From positions 127,854-191,853 of the forward strand of contig CH672415.1 in assembly GCA_000153145.1 (NCBI GenBank): a stretch of DNA of 64,000 nt, in the 5' to 3' direction. The notes under the pieces are model-generated. The model was not told where the DNA came from. It did no database searches and worked only from the letters and a program-made list of their open reading frames with translations. The DNA is from a marine actinobacterium PHSC20C1 (GTDB lineage Bacteria; Actinomycetota; Actinomycetes; Actinomycetales; Microbacteriaceae). Positions 1 through 8,308 of this stretch are shown piece after piece; the stretch's first letter is position 1, and every line of letters begins with the position of its first letter. The translations under genes and the position numbers were made by a program.

Positions 1-19
1 CAGTGTTCGTTGAACACTG
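1..19. repeat. Perfect inverted repeat at the window edge
   Basis: CAGTGTTC and GAACACTG form a perfect 8-bp inverted repeat around a 3-nt loop, 18 nt beyond the stop of the sulfhydrylase gene. It could be the stem of a terminator for that minus-strand gene or an operator of a gene to the left. The flank that would show a U-tract lies outside the window. Confidence 0.4.
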
Positions 20-37
20 CCGCCATCTTCAGCAGCC

Positions 38-1357
38 TTAGGCGCGGGCGCGAACCTCAGCGGTCTTTGCGCGAGCCGCATCAAAACCAGCCTGAAGGTC
101 AGCCTTGATGTCCTCGATGCTTTCGAGGCCAACCGAGAGACGCACCAGTCCTGGCGTGACTCCGGCAGTCAACTGCTGCTCGGGGGAAAGTTGAGAGTGC
201 GTTGTTGACGCAGGGTGAATGATGAGGCTGCGCACATCGCCAATGTTGGCGACGTGGCTGAACAGCGAGACACCATTGACGAACGAGCGTCCTGCTTCGA
301 CGCCGCCCTTGAGCTCGAACGAGAGAACTCCGCCGACTCCCTTGGGGGCGTACTTGTTGGCATTGGCATACCAGGGGCTCGACGGAAGTCCGGCGTAGTA
401 CACAACGTCAACGTCATCGTGGTTATCGAGCCACTCAGCGACGTCCTGTGCATTCTGAACGTGACGTTCGATACGCAGGCTGAGTGTTTCAATGCCCTGA
501 ATGAGCGAGAATGCGCTGTCAGGAGAGATGGATGCGCCAAGGTCACGCAGCAACTGAACACGCGCCTTGATGATGTAGGCGATCGAGTCGCCGAGCACCG
601 TCGTGTAGCTCGCACCGTGGTACGAGGGGTCTGGCTCGGTGAGACCGGGGAACTTTTCGACGTTCTTCGACCACTCGAACTTTCCGCCATCAACGATGAC
701 TCCACCAAGTACCGTGCCGTGGCCACCCAAGAACTTAGTTGCCGAATGAACCACGATATCGGCGCCGTGCTCGAACGGACGGATGAGGTACGGAGTAGCG
801 ATGGTGTTGTCGACGATCAGCGGAACACCGGCCGCGTGGGCGACATCTGCAACGGTCCTGATATCGAGCACGTTGATGCGCGGGTTGCCGATCGTCTCCG
901 CGAAGAGGAGCTTCGTGTTGGGGCGCACGGCGGCGGCCCACTCTGCTGCGTCATCCTGATTCTCGACGAAAGTTGTCTCGATACCAAGCTTGGCGAGGGT
1001 GTACTTGAAGAGGTTGTATGTTCCGCCATAGATCGACGAGGACGACACGATGTGGTCGCCAGCCTGCGCAATGTTGAGCACGGCGAAAGTTGTTGCCGAC
1101 TGGCCGGATGCGAGAAGAAGGGCTGCGGTTCCGCCTTCGAGAGCCGCTACACGCTGCTCGACGACATCCTGAGTCGGGTTCTGGATGCGGGTGTAAATGT
1201 TTCCGAACTCAGCGAGTGCGAAAAGGTTCTTGGCGTGATCCGCGTCGTTGAACACATAGGCCGTGGTTTTGTAGATTGGTGTGGCCCGCGCGTTGGTAGT
1301 CGGATCTGGCTGCGCGCCGGAGTGGATCTGCTTGGTTTCAAAGTTCCAGTCGCTCAC
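38..1357 (-). CDS. metY: O-acetylhomoserine aminocarboxypropyltransferase (sulfhydrylase)
   Basis: Cytosolic PLP enzyme of the Cys/Met metabolism family that makes homocysteine from O-acetylhomoserine and sulfide (direct sulfhydrylation in methionine synthesis). The 439-residue product begins SDWNFETKQIHSG and has the PLP-lysine motif HSATKFLGGHG (Lys about residue 208), the usual length and C-terminal SVGLE block of the family. The GTG start is chosen because AGGAGG lies about 5 nt upstream; an in-frame start up to 1435 would add 26 residues unlike the family. A McbR-like palindrome lies about 116 bp upstream, which fits repression in sulfur-replete cells. Cystathionine-lyase/synthase relatives are less likely because of the length (about 440 rather than 380-400 residues). 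Confidence 0.93.
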   Translation of the reverse strand: MSDWNFETKQIHSGAQPDPTTNARATPIYKTTAYVFNDADHAKNLFALAEFGNIYTRIQNPTQDVVEQRVAALEGGTAALLLASGQSATTFAVLNIAQAGDHIVSSSSIYGGTYNLFKYTLAKLGIETTFVENQDDAAEWAAAVRPNTKLLFAETIGNPRINVLDIRTVADVAHAAGVPLIVDNTIATPYLIRPFEHGADIVVHSATKFLGGHGTVLGGVIVDGGKFEWSKNVEKFPGLTEPDPSYHGASYTTVLGDSIAYIIKARVQLLRDLGASISPDSAFSLIQGIETLSLRIERHVQNAQDVAEWLDNHDDVDVVYYAGLPSSPWYANANKYAPKGVGGVLSFELKGGVEAGRSFVNGVSLFSHVANIGDVRSLIIHPASTTHSQLSPEQQLTAGVTPGLVRLSVGLESIEDIKADLQAGFDAARAKTAEVRARA

Positions 1358-1458
1358 GGCGGCCTCCTCATGTCTATTGGTGGAACGGGATGTCCGCCAC
1401 ACTGTGAGCCTAAGCAGGGCCAGCGACTGGGTCAATCAGCCGTGAAATATGTCGTAAC

Positions 1459-2553
1459 TCAAAGCTTTTTACTAGACAGGCCTGTCTTATCGGGCAGCGG
1501 AGAAAAGAGCCAACGGGGCTTCGGCTCGATAATGGGGTGGAAAATTTTCTTCACAATCGGGTGAGCCAAGACGAGCGCGACACCGATTGAGGCAAGCACC
1601 ATGCTGACGAGCCACATTGCCGAACTGTGCTCATCGAGGAGCAGTCCGCTCTCACGGAGCGGGTAGAGAACGAAGCTATGCAGGAGGTAGACATACATGG
1701 TCGCCTGGCCAGCATCCGTGATCCACGTGTGACGTCGCGGCACGAGGGCAAAGAATGAGGCACTGAGGATGACGGCAAGCACGATGAGCCCTAGTCGAAC
1801 GCCGCCGGCCCACCACTGGTCTCCTCCGAGCCCGCTGTAGGAGTCGTCATAGAAGAACCAAAAACGTAGGTCGATGGTGCGCCACAGTTCGATGTTGACG
1901 AGGATGATCGCGCTCCAGCTCGCAAACACCGCAACGGCAAGAGCACGGAACAACCACACTGAGCGTTTCAGCGTCTGCCACCGCTCGACAAGCCCCCACT
2001 CGCGCAGTTTCCAACCGAGCACGAAGAACGGCAGAATGCCGATCGCACGCGAGAGAGAGAAGGTGCTGTCGACGTTGTCGAAGTAGCCAACTCCGACGGA
2101 ACCAACTACTGCCCAGAACAGCGGCCAGCGAAGTTGAATGAGGTACGGGAAAATGAGCCGAAATATGCCGAGTGCGAGCAGGAACCACAGTGTCCAGCTT
2201 GGCTGTGAGGGATTGAGATCAGTTTTTCCTTCAACAAAGAACTTAACGAGGCTCCAGATCGCTTCCATAATGAAGTACGGCAACAGGATGTCGGTGAGTA
2301 CACGTCGCATCTGCAGCGCAGTCGGAGGCTTGGGCTTGGAGAAGTAGCCACTAATAATTGCGAACGCTGGCATGTGAAATGCATAGATAAGGAGATACAG
2401 CGCTAAGGCGTTATTGGAGTCATAAATGAGCCGCTGAATCCCGTGACCGACGACGACAAGAGTGACGGCAAGAAAGCGTGCGTTATCCCAGTGCGGCAAG
2501 CGCACCTTCGGTGCACTGGCGGACTGCGCTGTGGTGAGAGAAGCTCCGGTCAT
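1459..2553 (-). CDS. Acyltransferase-3 family integral membrane protein
   Basis: The 364-residue protein opens with the signature PHWDNARFLAVTLVVVGHG, matching the R/DxxR...H start of the acyltransferase-3 (OafA/NodX/fucose acetylase-like) family. About ten hydrophobic membrane segments follow. Such proteins O-acylate cell-surface sugars or exported molecules at the membrane. The substrate cannot be read from sequence, and no glycan genes adjoin it. It is divergent from the SDR gene across a 32-bp gap. Its 3' end carries the likely metY operator. Confidence 0.85.
   Translation of the reverse strand: MTGASLTTAQSASAPKVRLPHWDNARFLAVTLVVVGHGIQRLIYDSNNALALYLLIYAFHMPAFAIISGYFSKPKPPTALQMRRVLTDILLPYFIMEAIWSLVKFFVEGKTDLNPSQPSWTLWFLLALGIFRLIFPYLIQLRWPLFWAVVGSVGVGYFDNVDSTFSLSRAIGILPFFVLGWKLREWGLVERWQTLKRSVWLFRALAVAVFASWSAIILVNIELWRTIDLRFWFFYDDSYSGLGGDQWWAGGVRLGLIVLAVILSASFFALVPRRHTWITDAGQATMYVYLLHSFVLYPLRESGLLLDEHSSAMWLVSMVLASIGVALVLAHPIVKKIFHPIIEPKPRWLFSPLPDKTGLSSKKL
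1473..1488 (-). promoter_or_regulatory. McbR-like operator upstream of metY
   Basis: TAGACAGGCCTGTCTT is a near-perfect palindrome that fits the TAGAC-N6-GTCTA pattern known for the McbR (methionine/cysteine) repressor of corynebacteria, with one mismatch in the last base. It lies in the last codons of the upstream acyltransferase gene and about 116 bp before the metY start. No McbR gene is in the window, so the regulator is inferred. Confidence 0.5.
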
Positions 2554-2563
2554 TCGTTGAAGT

Positions 2564-2570
2564 GTAATAC
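2564..2570. promoter_or_regulatory. Overlapping divergent -10 elements
   Basis: TAATAC (2565-2570) on the plus strand, 15 nt before the SDR start, and TATTAC on the minus strand (2569-2564), 10 nt before the acyltransferase start, overlap almost completely in the 32-bp intergenic gap. Use of one promoter would exclude the other. No clear -35 is visible for either. Confidence 0.35.
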
Positions 2571-2585
2571 CGCTACTTTGGAAGA

Positions 2586-3359
2586 ATGGTGAATCGTCGA
2601 GTAGTGGTCACAGGCGCAAGTTCGGGCATCGGAGAAGCAACCGCGCGGCGGTTCGCAAAACACGGGTGGAGTGTTGTGGCGGTAGCGCGGCGCGCTGACC
2701 GTCTTGCGGTGCTCGCGGCTGACACCGGCGTCGATACGTTTGTCGCCGATATAACCAAACAGGCAGATGTTGAGGCGCTCGCCGCGCACCTTCGTGCGCT
2801 TGGTCCGGTCCATGCCCTCGTGAATAACGCGGGCGGTGCGTTCGGGTTAGCCAGCGTCGAGGACAGCGATGCGGAGGACTGGATGCGGATGTTCGAAGTC
2901 AACGTTGTTGGCACGAAACGCGTCACGAGCGCACTCCTGCCGCTGTTGCGCGAGGGAGTCGTCGAGGGGGAGAGCGCGAGCATCCTCATGGTCACGTCTA
3001 TTGCGGCGCATGTTCCTTATGAGGGTGGCAGCGGATACAACGCCGCCAAGTTTGCCCAGCACGCTATGACGGCGGTGTTGCGCTTGGAGCTTGCCGGCGA
3101 GCCGATCCGGGTGATCGAGGTCGCCCCGGGAATGGTTAAAACCGAAGAGTTTGCTCTCGTGCGTTTCGGGGGTGACGCGGCGATGGCTGACTCCGTTTAT
3201 GACAATGTTCCCGATCCGCTCGTCGCTGACGACATCGCGGAAACAATCGTGCACTCAATCGAACTGCCGCCGTTCGTCAACATTGATCTGGTGACGGTGA
3301 AGCCTGTTGCTCAGGCGGCGCCGCACAAAATGATTAGGGGCGAACTGAAGGTTCGTTAG
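2586..3359 (+). CDS. Short-chain dehydrogenase/reductase (SDR)
   Basis: Classical SDR of 257 residues. It has the NAD(P) glycine motif TGASSGIG at the N-terminus, the NNAGG structural motif near residue 80, a catalytic Ser in VTSIAAH, and the YNAAK pair (YxxxK). The arginines after the second strand (VARRADR) suggest NADP preference, as in the YdfG/serine-3-dehydrogenase branch. The exact substrate is unknown. Its last 26 bp overlap the 3' end of the convergent MFS gene. Confidence 0.9.
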   Translation: MVNRRVVVTGASSGIGEATARRFAKHGWSVVAVARRADRLAVLAADTGVDTFVADITKQADVEALAAHLRALGPVHALVNNAGGAFGLASVEDSDAEDWMRMFEVNVVGTKRVTSALLPLLREGVVEGESASILMVTSIAAHVPYEGGSGYNAAKFAQHAMTAVLRLELAGEPIRVIEVAPGMVKTEEFALVRFGGDAAMADSVYDNVPDPLVADDIAETIVHSIELPPFVNIDLVTVKPVAQAAPHKMIRGELKVR

Positions 3360-4836
3360 TGGTGGCAGTGTCGCCATCGGTCGTAGGAACCAGTTCGTCG
3401 AGCTCGTCAATAACGTCGGCGAAGGCAAGCTTCGGCACGAGGAAGAGCAGCACTGCTGCGACTAGTGCCCCACCACCGCAGATCGCAAACACTGTTAGGT
3501 AGCCGAGCAGGCTCGATGCGGTTTCAGTTACCGCGGTTGCGGCTCCGGCGACGAGCACGATCGCGAAGATTGCCGAAGCGAATGAACCACCAATCGTCTT
3601 AGTCGTATTGGTGAGGGCAGTTGCAATGCCCGTTTGGCCTCGTGGCGCGGCAGCCGCGGCAGCAGCGGGAAGCGCGCCGACGAGGGCGCCCGATCCGAGA
3701 CCAGCGATGCTCATGTTAAGGAACACACTCAGTACGGTTGTGTGGAACGGTAGGAACATTAGGTAACCGATCGCGACAAAGAACGTCGCCACGATCAGGG
3801 CGACGCGGGGACTCTTCCGCTTTGACAGCACAGGGAACAGCAGCGCACCGATGATCATCGAGATCAGGTAGGCGCCGATGATGTACGAGATCTCGTCCGC
3901 TTCCATCCCGAGGCCATAACCGTTGATGGGGTCGGTTCCGGCGAAAGTTGAGAGCGGAGCTTGCGCCCCGAGGAGGCTGATGCCGACGAGCCCCGCGGTG
4001 AGTTGAAGCGGCCACATGCTGGGGTCTCGCAGCATCCGGAGATCGATCGCTGGGTCTTTTTGGCGCAGTTCGAAACGACCCCACGGGATGAACGTGGCAA
4101 CACCCGCGAGCATTAGCAGGTAAACCCACCAGGTGCCTGGCCCGTTGATGCGCAAGAAGGTGAGGCCGGAGGTGATGAGCAGCAGCCCAAACGTGAGGAA
4201 GACGAATCCCCAGAAGTCGAGCGAGCGGCCCGGCAGCGGCTTGGACTCTGGAACGCCAAACAGGATGACAAAGAACACGACCGTTACGGCGATGGCGGGA
4301 ATCATGAGGGTCTGTTGCACGTTCTCGCCGAACGCCTTGAAGATGCGGCCGCCACCGAGTGCTCCAACGATGGCACCGGCCTCAAGTGCAACAACGAGGA
4401 AGCCTGCGGCACGACGGGTTTGCGAAGCACCTCTTCCTGTAGCGCGTCCACGGTCGAAGATCAGTGCCACTTCGAGCGGAAGCCACACAACGTAGAACCC
4501 CTGGAGTGCCCAAGCGATTAGGAAGCTCGTGAAGTCACCCGTGAATGCCAGCCACCACGTCGCACCGGCGGTAAGCAGGGTCGAAATAAGCAGGATGCGC
4601 TTGTGCCCGTGCATATCGCCGAGCTTCGCCAGAATCGGCACCACGATTGCGCTCAAAAGCAATTGTGCTGCCTCAAACCAGTTGAAGTCAGCATCGCGGA
4701 TGCCCAAATGCTCAACAAGGTCGGGGATGAGAGGAATGTAGTATCCCTGCAGAATTCCACTCACCAGCTCGACAAAGAAGAGATAGCCGATGAGGCCAAT
4801 CGTGATGGCTCCGGATTTTCCGCGCAGCAATGACAT
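3334..4836 (-). CDS. MFS transporter, DHA2-like
   Basis: A 500-residue major facilitator protein with about 14 hydrophobic segments, the loop-2/3 motif LGDMHGHKRILL (motif A type) and a charged cytosolic tail. Length and topology resemble the 14-TM DHA2 drug/proton antiporters, so efflux is a reasonable guess, but the substrate is unknown. The ATG start has no Shine-Dalgarno. A TAGCAT -10 element ends 6 nt before it, suggesting a leaderless transcript. Confidence 0.85.
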   Translation of the reverse strand: MSLLRGKSGAITIGLIGYLFFVELVSGILQGYYIPLIPDLVEHLGIRDADFNWFEAAQLLLSAIVVPILAKLGDMHGHKRILLISTLLTAGATWWLAFTGDFTSFLIAWALQGFYVVWLPLEVALIFDRGRATGRGASQTRRAAGFLVVALEAGAIVGALGGGRIFKAFGENVQQTLMIPAIAVTVVFFVILFGVPESKPLPGRSLDFWGFVFLTFGLLLITSGLTFLRINGPGTWWVYLLMLAGVATFIPWGRFELRQKDPAIDLRMLRDPSMWPLQLTAGLVGISLLGAQAPLSTFAGTDPINGYGLGMEADEISYIIGAYLISMIIGALLFPVLSKRKSPRVALIVATFFVAIGYLMFLPFHTTVLSVFLNMSIAGLGSGALVGALPAAAAAAAPRGQTGIATALTNTTKTIGGSFASAIFAIVLVAGAATAVTETASSLLGYLTVFAICGGGALVAAVLLFLVPKLAFADVIDELDELVPTTDGDTATTNEPSVRP

Positions 4837-4842
4837 GAACGG

Positions 4843-4874
4843 ATGCTATCGGTAGCGAGAGCGGAAGCTAGCGT
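4843..4874. promoter_or_regulatory. Divergent leaderless -10 elements (MFS / ung)
   Basis: On the minus strand TAGCAT (4848-4843) ends 6 nt before the MFS ATG. On the plus strand TAGCGT (4869-4874) ends 6 nt before the ung ATG. Neither gene has a Shine-Dalgarno, so both mRNAs probably start at or next to the ATG. No obvious -35 hexamers. Confidence 0.5.
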
Positions 4875-4880
4875 AGTGAC

Positions 4881-5549
4881 ATGGATTTCCGCAGTGTCGA
4901 CCAGGGGTGGTCTCGCGTACTCGAACCCGTCGCGGCGCAGTTCGACGAGGTGGCGGCCTTTCTGGCGGAAGAGACTGCGCGAGGACGCGATTGGCTTCCC
5001 GCCGAAAACGCGGTGCTTCGCGCCTTTCGTGAGCCCTTCGACAAGGTGCGCGTGCTCGTCGTCGGCCAAGACCCGTATCCGACGCCGGGACACCCCGTTG
5101 GCCTCGCGTTCTCGGCCGACCGCAGCGTGCGGCCGCTACCGCGGAGTCTCTTCAACATTTACCGAGAACTGAACGACGACCTCGGCATCCCGCCTGCAGC
5201 CCACGGTGACTTGAGCGCCTGGCAAGCTCAGGGGGTGCTGTTGCTCAACCGAGTGCTGACTGTGAGAGCGGGGGAGGCCGGCTCCCATCGTCGACACGGG
5301 TGGGAACAGATCACGGCCCACGCGATATGCGCGCTCGCGGAGAGGCCACAACCGTTTGTTGCCGTGCTGTGGGGCAAGGAGGCGGCATCCGTCGCGCCAT
5401 TGTTGCGAGATACCCCGGTCATCACAAGTGCGCACCCGAGTCCGCTATCAGCTAGTCGGGGGTTCTTCGGCTCTCGGCCCTTTAGTCGCGTGAACGCTGC
5501 GCTTGAGGCGCAAGGCGCTGCGCACATTGACTGGCGAATCGACCCATAA
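4881..5549 (+). CDS. ung: Uracil-DNA glycosylase, family 1
   Basis: Base-excision repair enzyme that removes uracil from DNA. All family-1 signatures are present in 222 residues: the water-activating motif [17 protein letters not shown] (Asp64), LLLNRVLTV, the VLWGKEA segment and the DNA-intercalation motif [18 protein letters not shown]. Length is standard. It is transcribed divergently from the MFS gene, apparently without a leader. Confidence 0.97.
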   Translation: MDFRSVDQGWSRVLEPVAAQFDEVAAFLAEETARGRDWLPAENAVLRAFREPFDKVRVLVVGQDPYPTPGHPVGLAFSADRSVRPLPRSLFNIYRELNDDLGIPPAAHGDLSAWQAQGVLLLNRVLTVRAGEAGSHRRHGWEQITAHAICALAERPQPFVAVLWGKEAASVAPLLRDTPVITSAHPSPLSASRGFFGSRPFSRVNAALEAQGAAHIDWRIDP

Positions 5550-5584
5550 AATAGGAAACTCGTCACAACACCTCGGGAGTATGC

Positions 5585-6091
5585 ATGGCACACCACTTTA
5601 GAGACGCCAGTGCAGCGGATGATGCGGCGCTCGCCGAAATCTATGGTTACTACGTGAGCACGACAGTCGTCACCTTCGACATCGTTGAGGTCACTCCAGA
5701 GATCATGACGGCCAAGCGCACCGCTGTTGAGGAGTCTGGGCTACCGTTCATCGTCGCTGTCGATGACAGCGAACGCGTGCTCGGGTACGCCGCAATGTTC
5801 CCGTGGCGCCCCAAGGCGGCGTACAAGCGCACAGCCGAGGGGTCAATCTACCTTTCGCCGGCCGCTACCGGGCAGGGCGTCGGTGGTGCGCTGCTCAACG
5901 AACTCATTGAGCGCGGGCGTCAGGTGGGCATTCGCGAAATCATTGCTGTTATTTCGGATGAGGGCACCGAGGCCTCCGTGCACCTTCACAAAAAACTGGG
6001 ATTCGAATCCATCGGGCACCTCAAGCGCGTCGGCTTCAAATTCGACCGCTGGGTGGGCACGTTCCTGATGCAGAAGTCGATCGACGCGTAG
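5585..6091 (+). CDS. GNAT N-acetyltransferase, phosphinothricin-acetyltransferase-like
   Basis: A 168-residue single-domain GNAT protein. The start (FRDASAADDAALAEIYGYYV), the acetyl-CoA loop GQGVGGALLNELI and the tail GFKFDRWVGTFLMQ closely follow the Pat/Bar/YncA group, which N-acetylates glutamate analogues such as methionine sulfone or phosphinothricin. In a soil or aquatic actinobacterium the natural role may be detoxification of such analogues. The ATG is preceded by a GGGAG ribosome-binding site. A strong terminator hairpin follows. Confidence 0.85.
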   Translation: MAHHFRDASAADDAALAEIYGYYVSTTVVTFDIVEVTPEIMTAKRTAVEESGLPFIVAVDDSERVLGYAAMFPWRPKAAYKRTAEGSIYLSPAATGQGVGGALLNELIERGRQVGIREIIAVISDEGTEASVHLHKKLGFESIGHLKRVGFKFDRWVGTFLMQKSIDA

Positions 6092-6123
6092 CGTCTTTCT
6101 GCGCGAATACTTGCGCAACGACC

Positions 6124-6161
6124 GGATGCCCGACCTCCCGCGAAGGGAGAGCCGGGCATCC
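6124..6161. terminator. Bidirectional terminator hairpin
   Basis: GGATGCCCG (6124-6132) pairs perfectly with CGGGCATCC (6153-6161), and an inner CTCCC/GGGAG stem closes on the loop GCGAA. The short GTTT that follows is weak as a U-tract, but the long GC stem sits in the 107-bp gap between two convergent units (GNAT and the ABC operon), where a shared terminator is expected. Confidence 0.7.
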
Positions 6162-6198
6162 GCGTTTCTGGGTCGGTTTATCGGCCGTCGCTTGCGGG

Positions 6199-6969
6199 TT
6201 ACGCCGCGTTGCGCGGGGTTGCCCGCCTGAGCAGCACGAAGCCGGCGACACCGCTGATGGCAGTTGCGACGAGACTCCAGGCTGCGACCCCGAGCACGCC
6301 GAGGTCGACCAGTGTTGCACCCACTGCAGCCCACGAATCTGTGAAGGTTGTGAGGGCGAAGAGGGCGACAAGGATTGCGCCGACGATGATGAAGAATACG
6401 GTGACGCCGGTTGCCTTCCAGCGCACCCACACGGCGGCGATTGCTGATCCGAAGAAGAGGAAGAACAAGAACAACACGAACGTTACGAAGATGCGTTCAG
6501 ACACAGAATCACCGAAATAGATCGGTGCGAACATGGTGCCGCCCATACCCCAGCCGTTGGTCGCTTTTTCAATCTCGCCGAGAATGGTGAGCCCCGTCGT
6601 GTAGATCACGGCGAGAGCCACGAAGGCGAGCGAACTGCCCAGGTAGTAGTCGCGGCGCGTAACCCCGTAGCCGAGGGCGAAGGGGAAGGTAATGCTGATC
6701 GCATGAATCGCCATCACCATCATGTAGATGAAAATGAAGAAGCTGGATCCACCGAATTCTGTTCCCTGAAGCGCGCCTTCGCGAACTTCAGGGGAGAGGG
6801 CCGAGTAGATAAGCCACCATATCGTGAGCGAGCCTACAAAGATCACGCCGAGAATGATCCACGGCAAGCCGAGGGTCGTCCACGGGTTGGCGAAGTGCAG
6901 TTTGGCCACACGAGTGATGCGATTCAGGGGGCTTGCCGGGTGGGCGAGAGCCGAAGTCGTTGTTGTCAT
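6199..6969 (-). CDS. ABC-2-type transporter permease
   Basis: A 256-residue membrane protein with six hydrophobic segments and no catalytic motif. Its start overlaps the stop of the ATPase gene by 4 nt, the usual sign of translational coupling between ATPase and permease. With the YtrA-type regulator two genes upstream, it belongs to the Ytr-like ABC systems, which in Firmicutes respond to cell-wall antibiotics. The substrate here is unknown. Confidence 0.85.
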   Translation of the reverse strand: MTTTTSALAHPASPLNRITRVAKLHFANPWTTLGLPWIILGVIFVGSLTIWWLIYSALSPEVREGALQGTEFGGSSFFIFIYMMVMAIHAISITFPFALGYGVTRRDYYLGSSLAFVALAVIYTTGLTILGEIEKATNGWGMGGTMFAPIYFGDSVSERIFVTFVLFLFFLFFGSAIAAVWVRWKATGVTVFFIIVGAILVALFALTTFTDSWAAVGATLVDLGVLGVAAWSLVATAISGVAGFVLLRRATPRNAA

Positions 6970-7856
6970 GCGCTGGCCTCGAATTCCTTGGTTTCGGTGC
7001 GGGTGAGTTGGATGATGAGCTGCTGCAGCGACACCGGTGACAGTTCTAAGCCGGCGGCGTGCGCATCGCGGCGCTCGCTCTCGCTGAGCCCGCCAACGGT
7101 CACGGAGCTGAGCCCGCCGATGCCGTCACGGTGCAGGATCTCGCGGTTACCGATGAAGGCCTCGACGGCAGTCTTCATGCCGACAACGGTCGTAGCGCGA
7201 TTGCGGAGAGTTTCGGCGTCCTCATTGATGAGTAGGTTGCCGTCATCGATCACGAGAACGTGTTCGAGCAGGTTGGCTACCTCGTCAATGAGGTGAGTGG
7301 AGAGGATCACGGTGCGCGGGTGGTTGGCGTAGTCCTCAAGAAGGCGGTCGTAGAAGATTTGGCGAGCCACGGCATCCAGGCCTAGGTAGGGCTCATCGAA
7401 GAAGGTGAGTGGTGCGCGTGAGGCGAGGCCGACGATGACTCCGATGGAGGAGAGCTGGCCGCGGGAGAGCTTCTTGATGCGGCGGTCGAGGGGGAGGCGG
7501 AAGTCGGCGATCAGACGCTCGGCGAATTCCTGGTCCCAGTTGGCGAAGAACCACGGGGCGGTCTTGAAGACGTCCTTGGGGCGGAAGTCTTCGGGGTAGC
7601 GCTGGCTCTCTTTAATGAAGCACGTGTTCTGCAGAACCTTCGCGTTCTCGACCGGAGACTGCCCGAACAGCGAGATCGTGCCGCTGGAGGCGAACTCTTG
7701 GCCGGTGAGCAACTGCATGAGCGTGGTCTTGCCTGCGCCGTTGCGGCCAAGCAGACCATAGATTTTGTTTTCGGCGACCGTGAAGCTCACGTCGTTGACG
7801 GCTTTCACTTTGCCGAAGTGCTTGCTGAGGTTGTTTACCTCGATAGTGGAGGTCAT
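6966..7856 (-). CDS. ABC transporter ATP-binding protein, YtrB-like
   Basis: Cytosolic ATPase of 296 residues with Walker A GRNGAGKTT near residue 37, a Q-loop, the signature KKLSRGQLSS, Walker B LTFFDEPYLGLD and the H-loop STHLIDE. The signature is LSRGQ rather than LSGGQ, as often seen in exporters of this group. It overlaps both neighbours by 4 nt (regulator upstream, permease downstream), so the three genes form one unit. Confidence 0.93.
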   Translation of the reverse strand: MTSTIEVNNLSKHFGKVKAVNDVSFTVAENKIYGLLGRNGAGKTTLMQLLTGQEFASSGTISLFGQSPVENAKVLQNTCFIKESQRYPEDFRPKDVFKTAPWFFANWDQEFAERLIADFRLPLDRRIKKLSRGQLSSIGVIVGLASRAPLTFFDEPYLGLDAVARQIFYDRLLEDYANHPRTVILSTHLIDEVANLLEHVLVIDDGNLLINEDAETLRNRATTVVGMKTAVEAFIGNREILHRDGIGGLSSVTVGGLSESERRDAHAAGLELSPVSLQQLIIQLTRTETKEFEASA

Positions 7857-8212
7857 GAGTTGTTCGCCTCCTTGGCGATCATCTGGGTGAGTTGGGTGGA
7901 GTCGATGCCGAGTTTTTCTGCTTCGGCCAAGATGGGGCGAACGTACTCGCTGCTGAACTTGTCGCGGCGCGTACTTTTGAGTTGTTCTTGAGCGCCAGCG
8001 GCGACGAACATTCCGATTCCTCGTTTCTTGTAGAGAATTCCTGCATCGACGAGCACGTTGACGCCTTTGAGGGCAGTCGCAGGGTTGATGCGATAGAAGG
8101 CTGCGAACTCGTTGATCGAGGGCGCCTGGCCTTCTTCGGGCAGCGCGCCGGAGATAATGTCGTTCTCAATGTTCTCGGCGACTTGCGCGAAGATCGGGCG
8201 GGAGTCATCCAT
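7853..8212 (-). CDS. GntR-family repressor, YtrA subfamily
   Basis: A 119-residue protein with an N-terminal winged helix (PIFAQVAENIENDIISGAL...APSINEFAAFYRINPATALKGVNVLVDAGIL) and only a short C-terminal tail, the hallmark of the YtrA subfamily. It heads its own ABC operon and has a strong ribosome-binding site (GGAAGGAGG). The long palindrome just upstream is the expected autoregulatory operator. The ligand is unknown; in Bacillus the family responds to cell-wall-acting antibiotics. Confidence 0.92.
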   Translation of the reverse strand: MDDSRPIFAQVAENIENDIISGALPEEGQAPSINEFAAFYRINPATALKGVNVLVDAGILYKKRGIGMFVAAGAQEQLKSTRRDKFSSEYVRPILAEAEKLGIDSTQLTQMIAKEANNS

Positions 8213-8235
8213 GTGAGCCTCCTTCCGGGGTGCGG

Positions 8236-8271
8236 CTAGTTGGTTAGTTGGTGATGTAACTAACTAACCAG
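8236..8271. promoter_or_regulatory. YtrA-type operator palindrome
   Basis: CTAGTTGGTTAGTT (8236-8249) and AACTAACTAACCAG (8258-8271) form a 14-bp inverted repeat with 12 of 14 positions matching around an 8-bp spacer; the inner seven pairs are perfect. It lies 24 bp upstream of the GntR start and 38 bp from the divergent amidase start, so it may control both. Confidence 0.75.
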
Positions 8272-8308
8272 CATGGCGGGTCGTTGTCAACCCCCCTAGG
8301 CTGAATCC

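Noticed and set aside
215-1564. Plus-strand open frame of 449 codons opposite metY
   Set aside because: Composition is a mirror of the real gene, with no recognisable domain, no ribosome-binding site, and it crosses the metY promoter.
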